From positions 1-64,000 of the forward strand of contig NZ_LNSG01000010.1 in the NCBI RefSeq assembly GCF_001468395.1: a DNA stretch of 64,000 nucleotides. The letters run 5' to 3'. This DNA comes from Sphingopyxis sp. H073. GTDB lineage: Bacteria > Pseudomonadota > Alphaproteobacteria > Sphingomonadales > Sphingomonadaceae. A program made the position numbers and the translations under genes. Numbering within the stretch: position 1 is the first letter of the stretch; the number at the start of each line of letters is the position of its first letter. The notes under the pieces are model-generated. The model saw nothing but the letters and a program-made list of their open reading frames with translations, made no database searches and was not told the origin of the DNA. Shown in pieces: positions 17,041-25,919 of the stretch.

Positions 17041-17131
17041 GACGTCAATCGAGACTGGCAGGCATAGTCCCGCCTGCCGCTTGGGTGTCGAACCCGAGGG
17101 AGTGCTGCCCTGCGGAGCAAGGAGAAAGCGA

Positions 17132-18409
17132 ATGTCGCTTCCGAAGATCGTTGTCTTGGGCGCCGGGCTCGGCGGGACGATCGCGTCCTATGAGATACGC
17201 GATGCCGTGAAGGACAAGGCCGAAGTCATGGTCGTCTGCGACCAGGAAAATTACTGGTTTGTGCCGTCCAACCCATGGGTCGCGGTGCGCTGGCGCGAGC
17301 CCGAGGCGATTCGCGTCCACCTGCCTCCCGTCATGAAACGCAAGGGCATCGGTTTCACCGCGGTCGGCGCCAGGCGCGTCCACCCCGCCGAAAGCCGGAT
17401 CGAACTCAATGACGGGTCGTTCGTCGATTATGACTATCTCGTCATTGCAACAGGGCCGAAGCTCGCCTTCGACGAGATCGAAGGCTTCGGTCCCGAGGCG
17501 AATACCGTCTCGATCTGTACGACCGATCATGCCGCTGCCGCTGCCAAGGCCTTCGACCGCTTCTGCGAGAACCCCAGCCCGATCGTCGTCGGCGCGGCGC
17601 AGGGCGCTTCCTGCTATGGCCCGGCCTATGAATTCGCGCTGATCCTCGACACCGAGCTCAGGCGCCGCAAGATCCGCGACCGGGTGCCGATGACCTTCGT
17701 CACCGCCGAGCCCTATATCGGCCACCTCGGGCTCGACGGCGTCGGCGATACCAAGGGCCTGCTCGAAAGCGAGCTGCGCGATCGCCACATCAAATGGATC
17801 ACCAATGCGCGCGTCGCGAAATTCGAGCCCGGCATGGCGCATGTCGAGGAAGTCGCAGCGGACGGCAGCGTCAAGGCGAGCCATGATCTGGCCTTCGGCT
17901 ATGCCATGCTGCTGCCCGCCTTTCGCGGCGTCGATGCGGTGTTCGGGATCGACGGGCTGACCAACCCGCGGGGTTTCATCCTCGCCGACAAGCATCAGCG
18001 CAATCCGACCTTCATCAACATCTATTCGCTCGGCGTCTGCGTCGCGATACCGCCGGTCGGCCCTACGCCGGTGCCCGTCGGAGTGCCGAAGACAGGCTTC
18101 ATGATCGAATCGATGGTCGCCGCGAGCGCGGAGAATCTGAAGCTCGAACTCGCGGGGCAGCCGCCGCTGCACGAGGCGACGTGGAACGCTGTCTGCCTCG
18201 CCGATTTCGGCGACGGCGGCGTCGCCTTCGTCGCGCAGCCGCAAATCCCGCCGCGTAACCTCAATTGGTCGGCGTCGGGCAAATGGGTCCATCTCGCGAA
18301 GATCGGCTTCGAGAAATATTTCCTGCGCAAGGTCCGCAAGGGCGAGAGCGAGCCTTTCTACGAAAGGCTGGCGATGCACGCGCTGGGAATCCGCAAGCTC
18401 CGCTTCTGA
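17132..18409 (+). CDS. sqr: Sulfide:quinone oxidoreductase
   Basis: A 425-residue flavoprotein that oxidises sulfide and passes electrons to quinone at the membrane, leaving persulfide or polysulfide. It has the FAD motif VVLGAGLGGTIASYEI (~7-22), DYLVIATGPKL (~101-111), and cysteines at 129, 161 (GASCYGP) and 303/355. Cys129, Cys161 and Cys355 lie at nearly the same positions as the three essential cysteines of Acidithiobacillus SQR (128, 160, 356). The C-terminal KYFLRKVRKG segment fits a membrane-anchoring amphipathic helix. The ATG at 17132 follows AAGGAGA. It heads an operon with a DUF2892 protein, a TolC-like channel, a persulfide dioxygenase and TauE. Confidence 0.9.
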   Translation: MSLPKIVVLGAGLGGTIASYEIRDAVKDKAEVMVVCDQENYWFVPSNPWVAVRWREPEAIRVHLPPVMKRKGIGFTAVGARRVHPAESRIELNDGSFVDYDYLVIATGPKLAFDEIEGFGPEANTVSICTTDHAAAAAKAFDRFCENPSPIVVGAAQGASCYGPAYEFALILDTELRRRKIRDRVPMTFVTAEPYIGHLGLDGVGDTKGLLESELRDRHIKWITNARVAKFEPGMAHVEEVAADGSVKASHDLAFGYAMLLPAFRGVDAVFGIDGLTNPRGFILADKHQRNPTFINIYSLGVCVAIPPVGPTPVPVGVPKTGFMIESMVAASAENLKLELAGQPPLHEATWNAVCLADFGDGGVAFVAQPQIPPRNLNWSASGKWVHLAKIGFEKYFLRKVRKGESEPFYERLAMHALGIRKLRF

Positions 18410-18424
18410 CGAAAGGAAAATGTG

Positions 18425-18628
18425 ATGAATCTCGATCGTGCCGTACTGCGCTTCGCCGGTTTTATCGTCCTGCTGGGGGTTTGCCTCGCGTGGTTCGTTC
18501 ATCCATACTGGATCGCGCTCGCCGCCTTTGCCGGGCTCAATCTGATCCAGGCAAGCTTTACCGGCTTTTGCCCCGCCGCGATGCTCTTCAAGCGGCTCGG
18601 GCTGCGTGCGGGCGCCGCCTTTCGGTGA
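18425..18628 (+). CDS. DUF2892 (YgaP-like transmembrane) small protein
   Basis: A 67-residue protein with two membrane helices (FAGFIVLLGVCLAWFV and YWIALAAFAGLNLIQASFTG) followed by CPAAMLFKRLGL. This is the DUF2892 domain found at the C-terminus of the rhodanese YgaP and as a separate protein in many sulfide-detoxification loci, including BigR operons. The rhodanese part is absent here. The conserved Cys after the second helix may take part in sulfane-sulfur transfer (inference). It starts 15 bp after sqr and overlaps the TolC-like gene by 4 bp (GTGA). Confidence 0.85.
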   Translation: MNLDRAVLRFAGFIVLLGVCLAWFVHPYWIALAAFAGLNLIQASFTGFCPAAMLFKRLGLRAGAAFR

Positions 18629-19887
18629 AGCGCGCAACTGTCCTGATCGCGGTGAATCTCGCAGCTTTCGCGCTGGCGCACGGGGCGAGGGCGCAGGATC
18701 TGGCGACGGCGATCGCCGACACGCGCGCGCATTCGCCCGAGCTAGTCGCGGCCGAAGCCGACGCCGGCGCCGCCGAGGCGAGGGTTGCGCAGGCGCGCGC
18801 GGCGGCGGGTCCGACCGCGCGGATCGAAGGCAGCATCGGTTATGGCCGGCTTGATCCCGGCGGCTATTTCGGCCTGTCGGCCGACGATGTGACGCCGAGT
18901 GCGGTCCAGTTCGTCGGTGAATATCCGCTCTATGCCGGCGGACGGATCGCCTCGGCCCTCGATCAGGCGGTCGCGGGCCATCGCGCGGCAAAGATCGGCG
19001 CGGACATGGCGCGGCAGAATCTGACGCTCGCGACGGTGTCGAGCTATGCCGAGGTCCTCACGGCACGCGAACTGGTCGCGAGTTATGCCGCGCTGGTCGC
19101 CGCGCTCGACGAGATCGTGCGCCACGCCGCGCTGCGCTACGATGTCGGCGACGCAGCGAGCAGCGAGGTCGCGCAGGCGAGGGCGCGCCGCGCCGAAGGA
19201 CAGGCGGGCCTTGTTCAGGCGCAGGGCCGGCTCGCGGCAGCCGAGGCACGGTTGGAACGGTTGACCGGCAAAACTGTCGGCGTGCTCGCTGCGCTGCCGC
19301 CGCGCCCCGAAGTTCCCGCATCGCTCGGCGACGCTGTCGACGCGGCGATCGCTGCAAATGCGATGCTTGCTCAGGCCGGCGCGGCGGTCGATGGTGCCGA
19401 CGCCGGCGTGCGTGCGGCCAAGGCCTCGAACCGCCCGACGATCGGCGTCTTTGCTGAGGGAGCGCGCGTGCGCGACCAATTCTTTCCCGATTACCGCGCC
19501 GACAGCATGACCGTCGGGCTGCGCGGTCGCTGGACCTTTTTCGACAGCGGCGCGGGCGGCGCGCGCGTGCGCGAGGCGCATGCGCAGCGGTCGGCAAGCG
19601 CGGCGCGGCTGCGGCAGGCGCGCGACGAGGTGACGCAGGCGGTGATCGAGGCGTGGAGCGGCCTCGAAAGCGCCGAGCGCGGACTGGAAGCCGCGCGCGA
19701 AGGAGATATAGCTGCGCGCGAGGCGCTGCGCGGCACGCGGCTCGAAGTGCGCTCGGGGGCTCGACCGCCGCTCGCCGAGCTCGACGCCGAGCGCGAGGCG
19801 ATCGCGGCGACTGCGCGCCTTGCCGAGGCGAGGGCGGCGGTGCAGGTCGCGGCATGGCGGCTGCGGCTCCTGTGCGGGATCGAATGA
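18625..19887 (+). CDS. TolC-family outer-membrane efflux channel
   Basis: A 420-residue outer-membrane factor. A signal peptide (VLIAVNLAAFALAHGARAQ) precedes two long alanine-rich helical repeats, each with coiled-coil and beta segments (first ~25-210, second ~240-415). The start is GTG at 18625, coupled to the previous stop by GTGA. It probably completes the tripartite pump with the adaptor and RND permease on the opposite strand, although it is placed within the sulfide-oxidation operon. Splitting a pump this way between two divergent operons is unusual. Confidence 0.9.
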   Translation: MKRATVLIAVNLAAFALAHGARAQDLATAIADTRAHSPELVAAEADAGAAEARVAQARAAAGPTARIEGSIGYGRLDPGGYFGLSADDVTPSAVQFVGEYPLYAGGRIASALDQAVAGHRAAKIGADMARQNLTLATVSSYAEVLTARELVASYAALVAALDEIVRHAALRYDVGDAASSEVAQARARRAEGQAGLVQAQGRLAAAEARLERLTGKTVGVLAALPPRPEVPASLGDAVDAAIAANAMLAQAGAAVDGADAGVRAAKASNRPTIGVFAEGARVRDQFFPDYRADSMTVGLRGRWTFFDSGAGGARVREAHAQRSASAARLRQARDEVTQAVIEAWSGLESAERGLEAAREGDIAAREALRGTRLEVRSGARPPLAELDAEREAIAATARLAEARAAVQVAAWRLRLLCGIE

Positions 19888-19904
19888 AAAGCGAAGGACT
19901 GCCG

Positions 19905-20828
19905 ATGACCGACCTCCACCGCGATACGGCGGCCGCGACGATCGAAACCGCGCGGCGCACCCGCCACACTCCCATCGTCCGGACTTTCTTCGACGAAGCG
20001 ACCTTCACGGCGACGCACGTCGTCCACGACCCTGCGACGCGGAGGGCGGCGATCATCGACTCGGTGCTCGATTTCGACCAGGCGTCGGGCCGGACGAGCC
20101 ATGGCGCGGCCGATGCGATCGTCGACTATGTCGGCGCCGAGGGGCTGAGCGTCGAATGGCAGATCGAAACCCACGCCCACGCCGATCACCTGTCGGCGGC
20201 GCCCTATTTACAGGAAAAACTGGGCGGCCGGATTGCGATCGGACGGCATATCAAAACCGTGCAGACGATGTTCGGCGAGATCTTCAACGAAGGCGAACGT
20301 TTTGCACGCGACGGATCGCAGTTCGACCGGCTGATGGCCGACGGAGACACCTTCAGGGTTGGTGAAATCGACGGCATCGTCCTCCATACGCCGGGCCACA
20401 CGCCCGCGTGCATGGCGTGGATCATCGGCGACGCCCTGTTCACCGGCGACACCTTGTTCATGCCCGACTATGGCACCGCGCGCGCCGACTTTCCGGGCGG
20501 CGACGCGCGCACGCTCTATCGATCGATCCGCCGCTTGCTGTCGCTTCCGGGCGAGACACGCGTCTTCCTGTGCCATGATTACAAGGCACCGGGACGCGAC
20601 AATCATGCGTGGGAAACGACGATTGCCGCCGAGCGCACCGCGAACGTCCACGTCCATGACGGTGTGAGCGAGGACGTCTTCGTCGCGATGCGCGAGGCGC
20701 GCGACAGGACGCTGGCGATGCCGAAGCTGATCCTGCCGTCGGTACAGGTCAACATGCGCGGCGGTCGCCTGCCCGAGCCCGAGAGCAACGGCACACGCTA
20801 CCTCAAGCTGCCGCTCGACATTCTCTGA
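19905..20828 (+). CDS. MBL-fold persulfide dioxygenase-like hydrolase (Blh/ETHE1 type)
   Basis: A 307-residue metallo-beta-lactamase-fold protein. Metal-binding motifs are THAHADHLSA (HxHxDH), HTPGHTPA, FTGDTLFMPD and LCHDYKAPGR. The spacing and the C-terminal extension ending near LILPSVQVNMRGG match the Blh/ETHE1-type persulfide dioxygenases, which use a mononuclear iron and O2 to oxidise glutathione persulfide to sulfite. The ATG at 19905 follows GAAGGA by 6 bp; an earlier ATG at 19884 overlaps the tolC stop and is less well placed. Downstream of SQR and upstream of TauE, it forms the middle step sulfide to persulfide to sulfite. Confidence 0.9.
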   Translation: MTDLHRDTAAATIETARRTRHTPIVRTFFDEATFTATHVVHDPATRRAAIIDSVLDFDQASGRTSHGAADAIVDYVGAEGLSVEWQIETHAHADHLSAAPYLQEKLGGRIAIGRHIKTVQTMFGEIFNEGERFARDGSQFDRLMADGDTFRVGEIDGIVLHTPGHTPACMAWIIGDALFTGDTLFMPDYGTARADFPGGDARTLYRSIRRLLSLPGETRVFLCHDYKAPGRDNHAWETTIAAERTANVHVHDGVSEDVFVAMREARDRTLAMPKLILPSVQVNMRGGRLPEPESNGTRYLKLPLDIL

Positions 20829-20839
20829 GCGCTGGCGCG

Positions 20840-21640
20840 ATGCCCGATCCCGCGACGCTCGATCTCGCGCAGATGACCCTCGGCGCGCTGTCGGGTGTGC
20901 TCGTCGGCTTCACGCTTGGACTGGTCGGCGGCGGCGGGTCGATTCTTGCAGTGCCGCTGATGATCTATCTGGTCGGCGTGCCGCAACCGCATGTTGCGAT
21001 CGGCACCGCGGCGCTGGCCGTGGCTGCCAACGCCGCGGCCGGTCTGGCCAACCATGCGCGCGCCGGCCATGTCCGCTGGCCGTGCGGGTTGACTTTTGCC
21101 GGCGCCGGTATCGTCGGCGCGCTTGCGGGATCGACACTCGGTAAAAGCTTCGACGGCGACAGGTTGCTCCTTCTCTTCGCGCTGCTGATGATTGTCATCG
21201 CGGTGGTGATGCTGCGCAGGCGCGGACGGACAGGCGATCCAATGGTGCGAATCAGCCGCGAAAACGCCCCGCGATTGCTCGGCTACGGCCTTGGCAGCGG
21301 AGCGTTCAGCGGCTTTTTCGGAATCGGCGGCGGCTTTCTGATCGTGCCCGGCATCGTTGCCGCAACGGGCATGCCGACGATCAATGCGGTCGGCACCTCG
21401 CTCGTCGCGGTCACCGCCTTCGGGCTGACGACGGCCGCCAACTATGCCTGGTCGGGGCTCGTCGACTGGCAGCTGGCCGGGCTGTTTATCGCCGGCGGCG
21501 CGTTCGGGAGCTGGCTCGGCCTGAAGGGTGCGCAGCGCCTGTCGGAGCACAGCGGGCGGCTCGACACGATCTTCGCGCTACTCGTGCTCGCAGTCGCCGC
21601 CTATATGCTCTACCGGGGTGCGGGCGCGATGCCGGGCTGA
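20840..21640 (+). CDS. TauE/SafE-family sulfite exporter-like permease
   Basis: A 266-residue integral membrane protein with about eight helices in two repeats. The first repeat carries GVLVGFTLGLVGGGGSILAVPLMIYL, the second GAFSGFFGIGGGFLIVPGIV; both show the Gly-rich loop signature of TauE/SafE. Members export sulfite, sulfoacetate or other organosulfur anions. Ending the sqr operon 11 bp after the persulfide dioxygenase gene, it is the natural exit for the sulfite made there. Confidence 0.92.
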   Translation: MPDPATLDLAQMTLGALSGVLVGFTLGLVGGGGSILAVPLMIYLVGVPQPHVAIGTAALAVAANAAAGLANHARAGHVRWPCGLTFAGAGIVGALAGSTLGKSFDGDRLLLLFALLMIVIAVVMLRRRGRTGDPMVRISRENAPRLLGYGLGSGAFSGFFGIGGGFLIVPGIVAATGMPTINAVGTSLVAVTAFGLTTAANYAWSGLVDWQLAGLFIAGGAFGSWLGLKGAQRLSEHSGRLDTIFALLVLAVAAYMLYRGAGAMPG

Positions 21641-21657
21641 TTTCGAGCATTCATTTA

Positions 21658-21669
21658 CACGATATCGTG
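21658..21669. promoter_or_regulatory. Palindrome upstream of the peroxiredoxin-arsR pair
   Basis: The perfect 12-bp palindrome CACGATATCGTG is followed by the AT run AAATATATATATC within the 62-bp gap before the peroxiredoxin gene. It is a possible operator for the ArsR protein encoded by the second gene. It differs from the dyads at 16995-17040, so the two ArsR proteins may have different sites. Confidence 0.45.
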
Positions 21670-21702
21670 AAATATATATATCAGGTCGGCAAAGGATGTC
21701 CC

Positions 21703-22368
21703 GTGCCCGACAGCAACGCCTCTCGCCCCGAACCCCCGCTTCGCATCGGCGACATGGCGCCCGATTTTGTCGCTCGCAGCACAGCCGGAACGCTGCGGCT
21801 CAGCGACTATCGCGGCAGGTGGCTGCTCTTCTTCTCGCACCCCGGCGATTTCACGCCGGTGTGCACGAGCGAATTCGTCGCGATCGCGCGCGCGGCGGAT
21901 CGGTTCGCCGCGCTCGGCTGCGAATTGCTCGCGCATTCGGTCGACAGCCTCTTTTCGCACCTCGGCTGGATCCGCGCGATCCACGACGATCTGGGCGTCG
22001 CGATTCCCTTCCCGGTGGTTGAGGACAGTTCGCTTGAGATCGCCCATGCATTCGGTATGGTCGATCCGGCGTCGAACAACGCCGCATCGGTCCGCGCCGC
22101 CTTTTTCATCGATCCCGACGGCGTGATCCGCGCACTCACCATCTACCCGCTGTCGGTCGGGCGATCGGTCGCCGAGTTGCTGCGCACTATCGCGGCGCTT
22201 CAGCGCACCCACGACGGCGCGGCGATGACGCCCGCCGACTGGATGCCCGGCCACGATATCCTGCTGCCCCCCGCGCTGCTCGCCAAGGAGGCACTGGCGG
22301 CGAAAGGCACAACCGGCTGGTTCTATCAGCTCGCGAAGGACCGGCCGACCAAGGCCGGGGCGCCATGA
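21703..22368 (+). CDS. 1-Cys (Prx6-type) peroxiredoxin
   Basis: A 221-residue thiol peroxidase. The peroxidatic motif HPGDFTPVCTSEF places Cys at residue 54. A second Cys (73, LGCELLAHS) lies within the core, and no Cys occurs in the C-terminal domain, which fits the 1-Cys class. The C-terminal ADWMPGHDILLPP block is the Prx6-type extension. The start is GTG at 21703, after AAAGGA with 6-bp spacing; an earlier in-frame GTG (21667) lacks a ribosome site. It overlaps the second arsR gene by 4 bp. Likely substrates are hydrogen peroxide, organic peroxides or persulfide-derived oxidants. Confidence 0.9.
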   Translation: MPDSNASRPEPPLRIGDMAPDFVARSTAGTLRLSDYRGRWLLFFSHPGDFTPVCTSEFVAIARAADRFAALGCELLAHSVDSLFSHLGWIRAIHDDLGVAIPFPVVEDSSLEIAHAFGMVDPASNNAASVRAAFFIDPDGVIRALTIYPLSVGRSVAELLRTIAALQRTHDGAAMTPADWMPGHDILLPPALLAKEALAAKGTTGWFYQLAKDRPTKAGAP

Positions 22369-22712
22369 CCGACGGTGCCGATACAGACGACGTCCTGGTC
22401 GAATTGCTTCGTGTCCTCGCGCATCCGGTACGCCTGAAGCTCGTCTTCGCGATCCGCGAGCAGGAGCTAGCGGTCGGCCAGATCGAAAGCGCGACCGGTA
22501 TCGGCCAGCCGCTGCTCAGCCAGCAACTCGGCGTGCTGCGCAAGGCCGATATCGTCGACACGCGGCGCGAGGCTAAGCAGATCTTCTATCGGCTGCGGCC
22601 CGAGGCGCTGGTACCGATCCGCGTGCTTGCCGACCGCCTGGGCGACCGCGCGGCGCCGCCGCCCGCCGGTGGCGACGCAAGCGCGGCCCATTTCGCGCGT
22701 ATCCTGCGCTAG
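22365..22712 (+). CDS. ArsR-family regulator without cysteines
   Basis: A 115-residue winged-helix protein: LLRVLAHPVRLKLVFAIREQEL, recognition helix region GQPLLSQQLGVLRKADIV, hairpin RREAKQIFYRL. It is clearly ArsR-like, but it has no cysteine at all; the sensing cysteine of BigR/SqrR-type proteins is replaced (LVFAIRE). It therefore cannot sense by cysteine chemistry and would need another ligand or partner. It is coupled to the peroxiredoxin gene by ATGA and converges with cydC (9-bp gap). Confidence 0.88.
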   Translation: MTDGADTDDVLVELLRVLAHPVRLKLVFAIREQELAVGQIESATGIGQPLLSQQLGVLRKADIVDTRREAKQIFYRLRPEALVPIRVLADRLGDRAAPPPAGGDASAAHFARILR

Positions 22713-22721
22713 GATCCTGCC

Positions 22722-24302
22722 CTAGAGCCGCAAGCGACGGCTCACGAGGCCGAGCATCGCCGGTCGGTGGCTGACCAGGATCAGGCCGGTACCAGTCCTT
22801 TCCAGCCAGGTGCCGAGATTGCCGGCCAGCCGCGCTTCGGTGGGGGCATCGAGCCCCTCACTCGGCTCGTCCAGCAGGAGCCAGGGGCGTCCCGCGAGCA
22901 GCGCCCGTGCGAGCGACAGGCGCTTTCGCTGGCCGCCCGACAGCCGCGCGCCATCGTCGCCGAGCCAGCAATCGAGCCCGCCGGGCAGCGCCGCGACGAC
23001 ATCGTCGGCGCAAGCGAGCGACAGGGCCTCCGCCATCGCGGCGCGGCCGAGCCCGGGCCGCGCGAGCGAAAGGTTGTCGGCAACGCTCCCCGCGATCATC
23101 GCGGCGTCCTGAGCGGCCAGCGCAAAAAGGATGCGGCGGGTGGCGAGTGGCAGCCGTGCGGCCGGGACGTCGCCGATCGCGACCGGCTCGGGCGCGTCGT
23201 CGCGCAGGCCGGCGAGCGTTTCGAGGATCCGCGTCTTGCCGCTGCCCGACGCGCCCGTCAGGGCGACGCGTGAGCCGGGCTCGATCAAGTGGCGCGCGCC
23301 GTGGAGCGTGATCTCGATCTTGCGGTCGCTCGGCACGGGATACTCCCGCGGCGTTCCCGGTTCCGGAAACATCGCGTCGAGCCGCGCACGCGCACCGCGG
23401 CTCTTCCAGCGCTGGAGGTCGAGCCGGATAAAGGCGCCGGCGATTTCCATCGCGGCCGCGGCGGCCAGCGCCGCGAGCGCAACGAGCGGCGGACTTGCGG
23501 TCGACGCCGCGATCACGCCCGCGACCGCGCCGCCGGTCAGCGCCCAATGCACGACGCCGATGGCGGCGTCCGTCCGCGCCAGCGCGACGCGCGCGGTGTG
23601 GAGCGGCGTCCCGGCATCGGCGAGTGCGGCGCGGACGTCGGAACCGAGCCCATAGACGATAAGGTCGTCGCCGCCCGATGCCATGCCGACATAGCGCTGC
23701 TTGAGCCGTCCAAGCGCGGCACTTTCGGCCGTGAGCGCGGGGGCGATGCTGCGGGCGCCGATGGTGCGCGCGACGAGCGCGCTGCCGATCGCGGCAACGA
23801 ATAATATGACAGCGGGAACGATGCCGGCCAGCAGGACGAGCGCGCATGAGCCCGTCAGCGTCGCGACTCCCGACGGGACGAGCGTGGTGCGGAGCAGGGC
23901 CTCTTCCAGCGTCTGCACATCCTCGCCCAGCCGCGCTGCGACATCGCCGCGCGCGCGGATCAGCGCAGCGGACGGCGGCGCGGCGACAAGGCGCGCAAAC
24001 AGGCGTGTGCGCACCTCGGCGAGTGCGAACAACATCGCCTGATGGCTGAAGAGCCGCTCGCCATAGCGCGACAGCGTGCGCAGGATTGCGAGCGCGCGGA
24101 TCGCGGCGCTGGGGACCAGATAGTTGAACGCCTTGACCGCCGCGGCCCCGGCCAGCCCGGCGATCGCCGCGCCGGTCAGGAACCACCCCGACATCGCGAG
24201 CAGGGCAACGGCAGCCAGCGCCGCGAGCGCGGCTGACGCCATGCCGAGCAAGATGGCGCGGCGCTGTCCGCGTCGCGCGGCGTGAACGAGGTCGTCGATC
24301 AT
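22722..24302 (-). CDS. cydC: ABC exporter subunit CydC (cytochrome bd assembly)
   Basis: A 526-residue half-transporter. The N-terminal six-helix domain includes LAMSGWFLTGAAIAGLAG, and LVPSAAIRALAILRTLSRYGERLFSHQA is the CydC hallmark, near residues 60-90. The ATPase domain has Walker A TGASGSGKTR, signature ARLSGGQRKRLSLARAL and Walker B WLLLDEPSEGLD. With CydD it exports cysteine or glutathione (and may act in haem insertion), which cytochrome bd maturation requires. It overlaps cydD by 4 bp. Glutathione export into a periplasm handling sulfide oxidation may matter here. Confidence 0.92.
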   Translation of the reverse strand: MIDDLVHAARRGQRRAILLGMASAALAALAAVALLAMSGWFLTGAAIAGLAGAAAVKAFNYLVPSAAIRALAILRTLSRYGERLFSHQAMLFALAEVRTRLFARLVAAPPSAALIRARGDVAARLGEDVQTLEEALLRTTLVPSGVATLTGSCALVLLAGIVPAVILFVAAIGSALVARTIGARSIAPALTAESAALGRLKQRYVGMASGGDDLIVYGLGSDVRAALADAGTPLHTARVALARTDAAIGVVHWALTGGAVAGVIAASTASPPLVALAALAAAAAMEIAGAFIRLDLQRWKSRGARARLDAMFPEPGTPREYPVPSDRKIEITLHGARHLIEPGSRVALTGASGSGKTRILETLAGLRDDAPEPVAIGDVPAARLPLATRRILFALAAQDAAMIAGSVADNLSLARPGLGRAAMAEALSLACADDVVAALPGGLDCWLGDDGARLSGGQRKRLSLARALLAGRPWLLLDEPSEGLDAPTEARLAGNLGTWLERTGTGLILVSHRPAMLGLVSRRLRL

Positions 24303-25915
24303 GCGAGCTCCACGACGCTGTCGGCGATCGCGGCGAGCCGTGGGTCGTGCGTCGCGACGATCAGCAGCCGCGTTTCGGCGGCGCCTTCGAGCAGCGCGAC
24401 GACGCCATCGGCGTTTTCGGCGTCCAGATCGGCTGTCGGCTCGTCGAGCAGCAGGATCGGGCGCGGCGCGAGCAGCGCGCGCGCGAGGCCGATCCGCCGC
24501 CGCTCGCCACCCGACAATCCGCTGCCGCGATCGTCGATTGCCCAGTCGAGCCCGCTGCCACGCGCCGCGATCAGCGCATCCAACCCGAGCGTGTCGAGCA
24601 AAGCCAACGCCTCGTGCTCGCTCGTTCCCGATTGATCGAGCAACAGATTGCGACGCAGCGTATCGGGCAACAACAGCGCCCGCTGACCCGCCCAGCCGCA
24701 ATGCGGCGCGATCGCGGCGGGATCGAGGGCGACCTCGTCCATTCGCATCTCCCCCGTCTCGATCGCCACCTGGCCGATCAGCGCGCGCAGCAGGCTGGTC
24801 TTCCCCGATCCGCTCGGCCCCATGATCAGATGCAGGCCGGGACCGTTCCATCCGGCGGTCACCGGACCGATCGCGGCGCCTTCCGGATGCCGAACGACGA
24901 GGCTGGAGAGCGCGAGCCGTGCGGCATGTTTCGGTGTATCGATAGACGTGGGGGCGGGCGGGAAGCTCTCCAGTCGCATGGCGATGGCCGCCATCGCCGC
25001 CACGCCCTGCTGCTTTTCGTGATAAGCGGCAGCGAGCCGGCGCATTCCGACATAGAATTCGGGCGCAAGCGCAAGGACGAAAAAGGCGCGCGCGAAATCG
25101 AGGCGTTCCGGCGCCGCGAACGGGAGCAGGCCGAGCAGCGAAAAGCCGCAATAGACCGCGACGAGCGCGACCGCGAGCGCGCTGAAGAATTCGAGGATCG
25201 CGCTGGAAACGAAGGCGACGCGCAGTACGCCGAGTGTGCGGGTGGCAAGATCCTGTGCCGCCACGTCGATATGCCGCGTCACGCGATCCTCGGCGCCGCA
25301 GGAGAGGATCAGCGGCAGCGCGCGTACGCGATCGACGAACAGCCCGCCGAGCCGCGACAGCGCGCCAAGCTGGTCTTCGCTCGCACGGTGAGCAGCACCG
25401 CCCGCAAGAGCCATGCCGATGGCGAAGGGGATGAGCGTCGCGAGCAGGATCGCCGCCGCGACCCAGCTGGCAGGGAAGGCCGCCAGCGCCACCAGCAACG
25501 GCGAGAGCATGGCCGCCCGGCGAAGCGGGAGGAAGCGCGCGACATAAAGTTCGATCCGGTCCACACCCGCGACGATAAGTTCGGCATCCTCGCCGGCGAG
25601 CCGCCCGCGCCCGGCGGCGCTTGCGATCAGCGCCGGAGCGAGGCGCGCACGCGCCGCGTCGGCGATCGCCATGCCGTGCCGCAACCCGGTCATCATCGCC
25701 CCCGCTTGCGCCAGTCCCCGCAGCGTTGCTGCTGCGACGAGCAGAAGAATCCAGATCGCTGCATCGTCTCGCCCTGTTTCCGTGACGATCGGCGCGAGCA
25801 ACCGCGTCAGCGCCAGGGCGAAGATTATCGCGGCCGCCGTATCGCCAAGCCACGCGACAACCGCTCCGGAGCACGCCCGAGCGCTTTCAGGTGAGACATT
25901 CTGACCGATTGACAT
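24299..25915 (-). CDS. cydD: ABC exporter subunit CydD (cytochrome bd assembly)
   Basis: A 538-residue half-transporter with an N-terminal membrane domain and an ATPase domain (Walker A MGPSGSGKTSLLRAL, signature GLSGGERRRIGLARALL, Walker B ILLLDEPTADLD). Gene order cydDC next to cydAB, and the missing CydC hallmark, support the assignment. The ATG at 25915 is preferred; a GTG five codons upstream is possible. It reads away from cydABX, with an 89-bp divergent region holding a direct repeat. Confidence 0.9.
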   Translation of the reverse strand: MSIGQNVSPESARACSGAVVAWLGDTAAAIIFALALTRLLAPIVTETGRDDAAIWILLLVAAATLRGLAQAGAMMTGLRHGMAIADAARARLAPALIASAAGRGRLAGEDAELIVAGVDRIELYVARFLPLRRAAMLSPLLVALAAFPASWVAAAILLATLIPFAIGMALAGGAAHRASEDQLGALSRLGGLFVDRVRALPLILSCGAEDRVTRHIDVAAQDLATRTLGVLRVAFVSSAILEFFSALAVALVAVYCGFSLLGLLPFAAPERLDFARAFFVLALAPEFYVGMRRLAAAYHEKQQGVAAMAAIAMRLESFPPAPTSIDTPKHAARLALSSLVVRHPEGAAIGPVTAGWNGPGLHLIMGPSGSGKTSLLRALIGQVAIETGEMRMDEVALDPAAIAPHCGWAGQRALLLPDTLRRNLLLDQSGTSEHEALALLDTLGLDALIAARGSGLDWAIDDRGSGLSGGERRRIGLARALLAPRPILLLDEPTADLDAENADGVVALLEGAAETRLLIVATHDPRLAAIADSVVELA

Positions 25916-25919
25916 TTTG

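Noticed and set aside
22722..25874. A 1050-residue CydDC fusion
   Set aside because: The N-terminal half of that frame is nonsense over the cydD gene; cydD is in another frame with all its motifs, and cydC starts at 24302.
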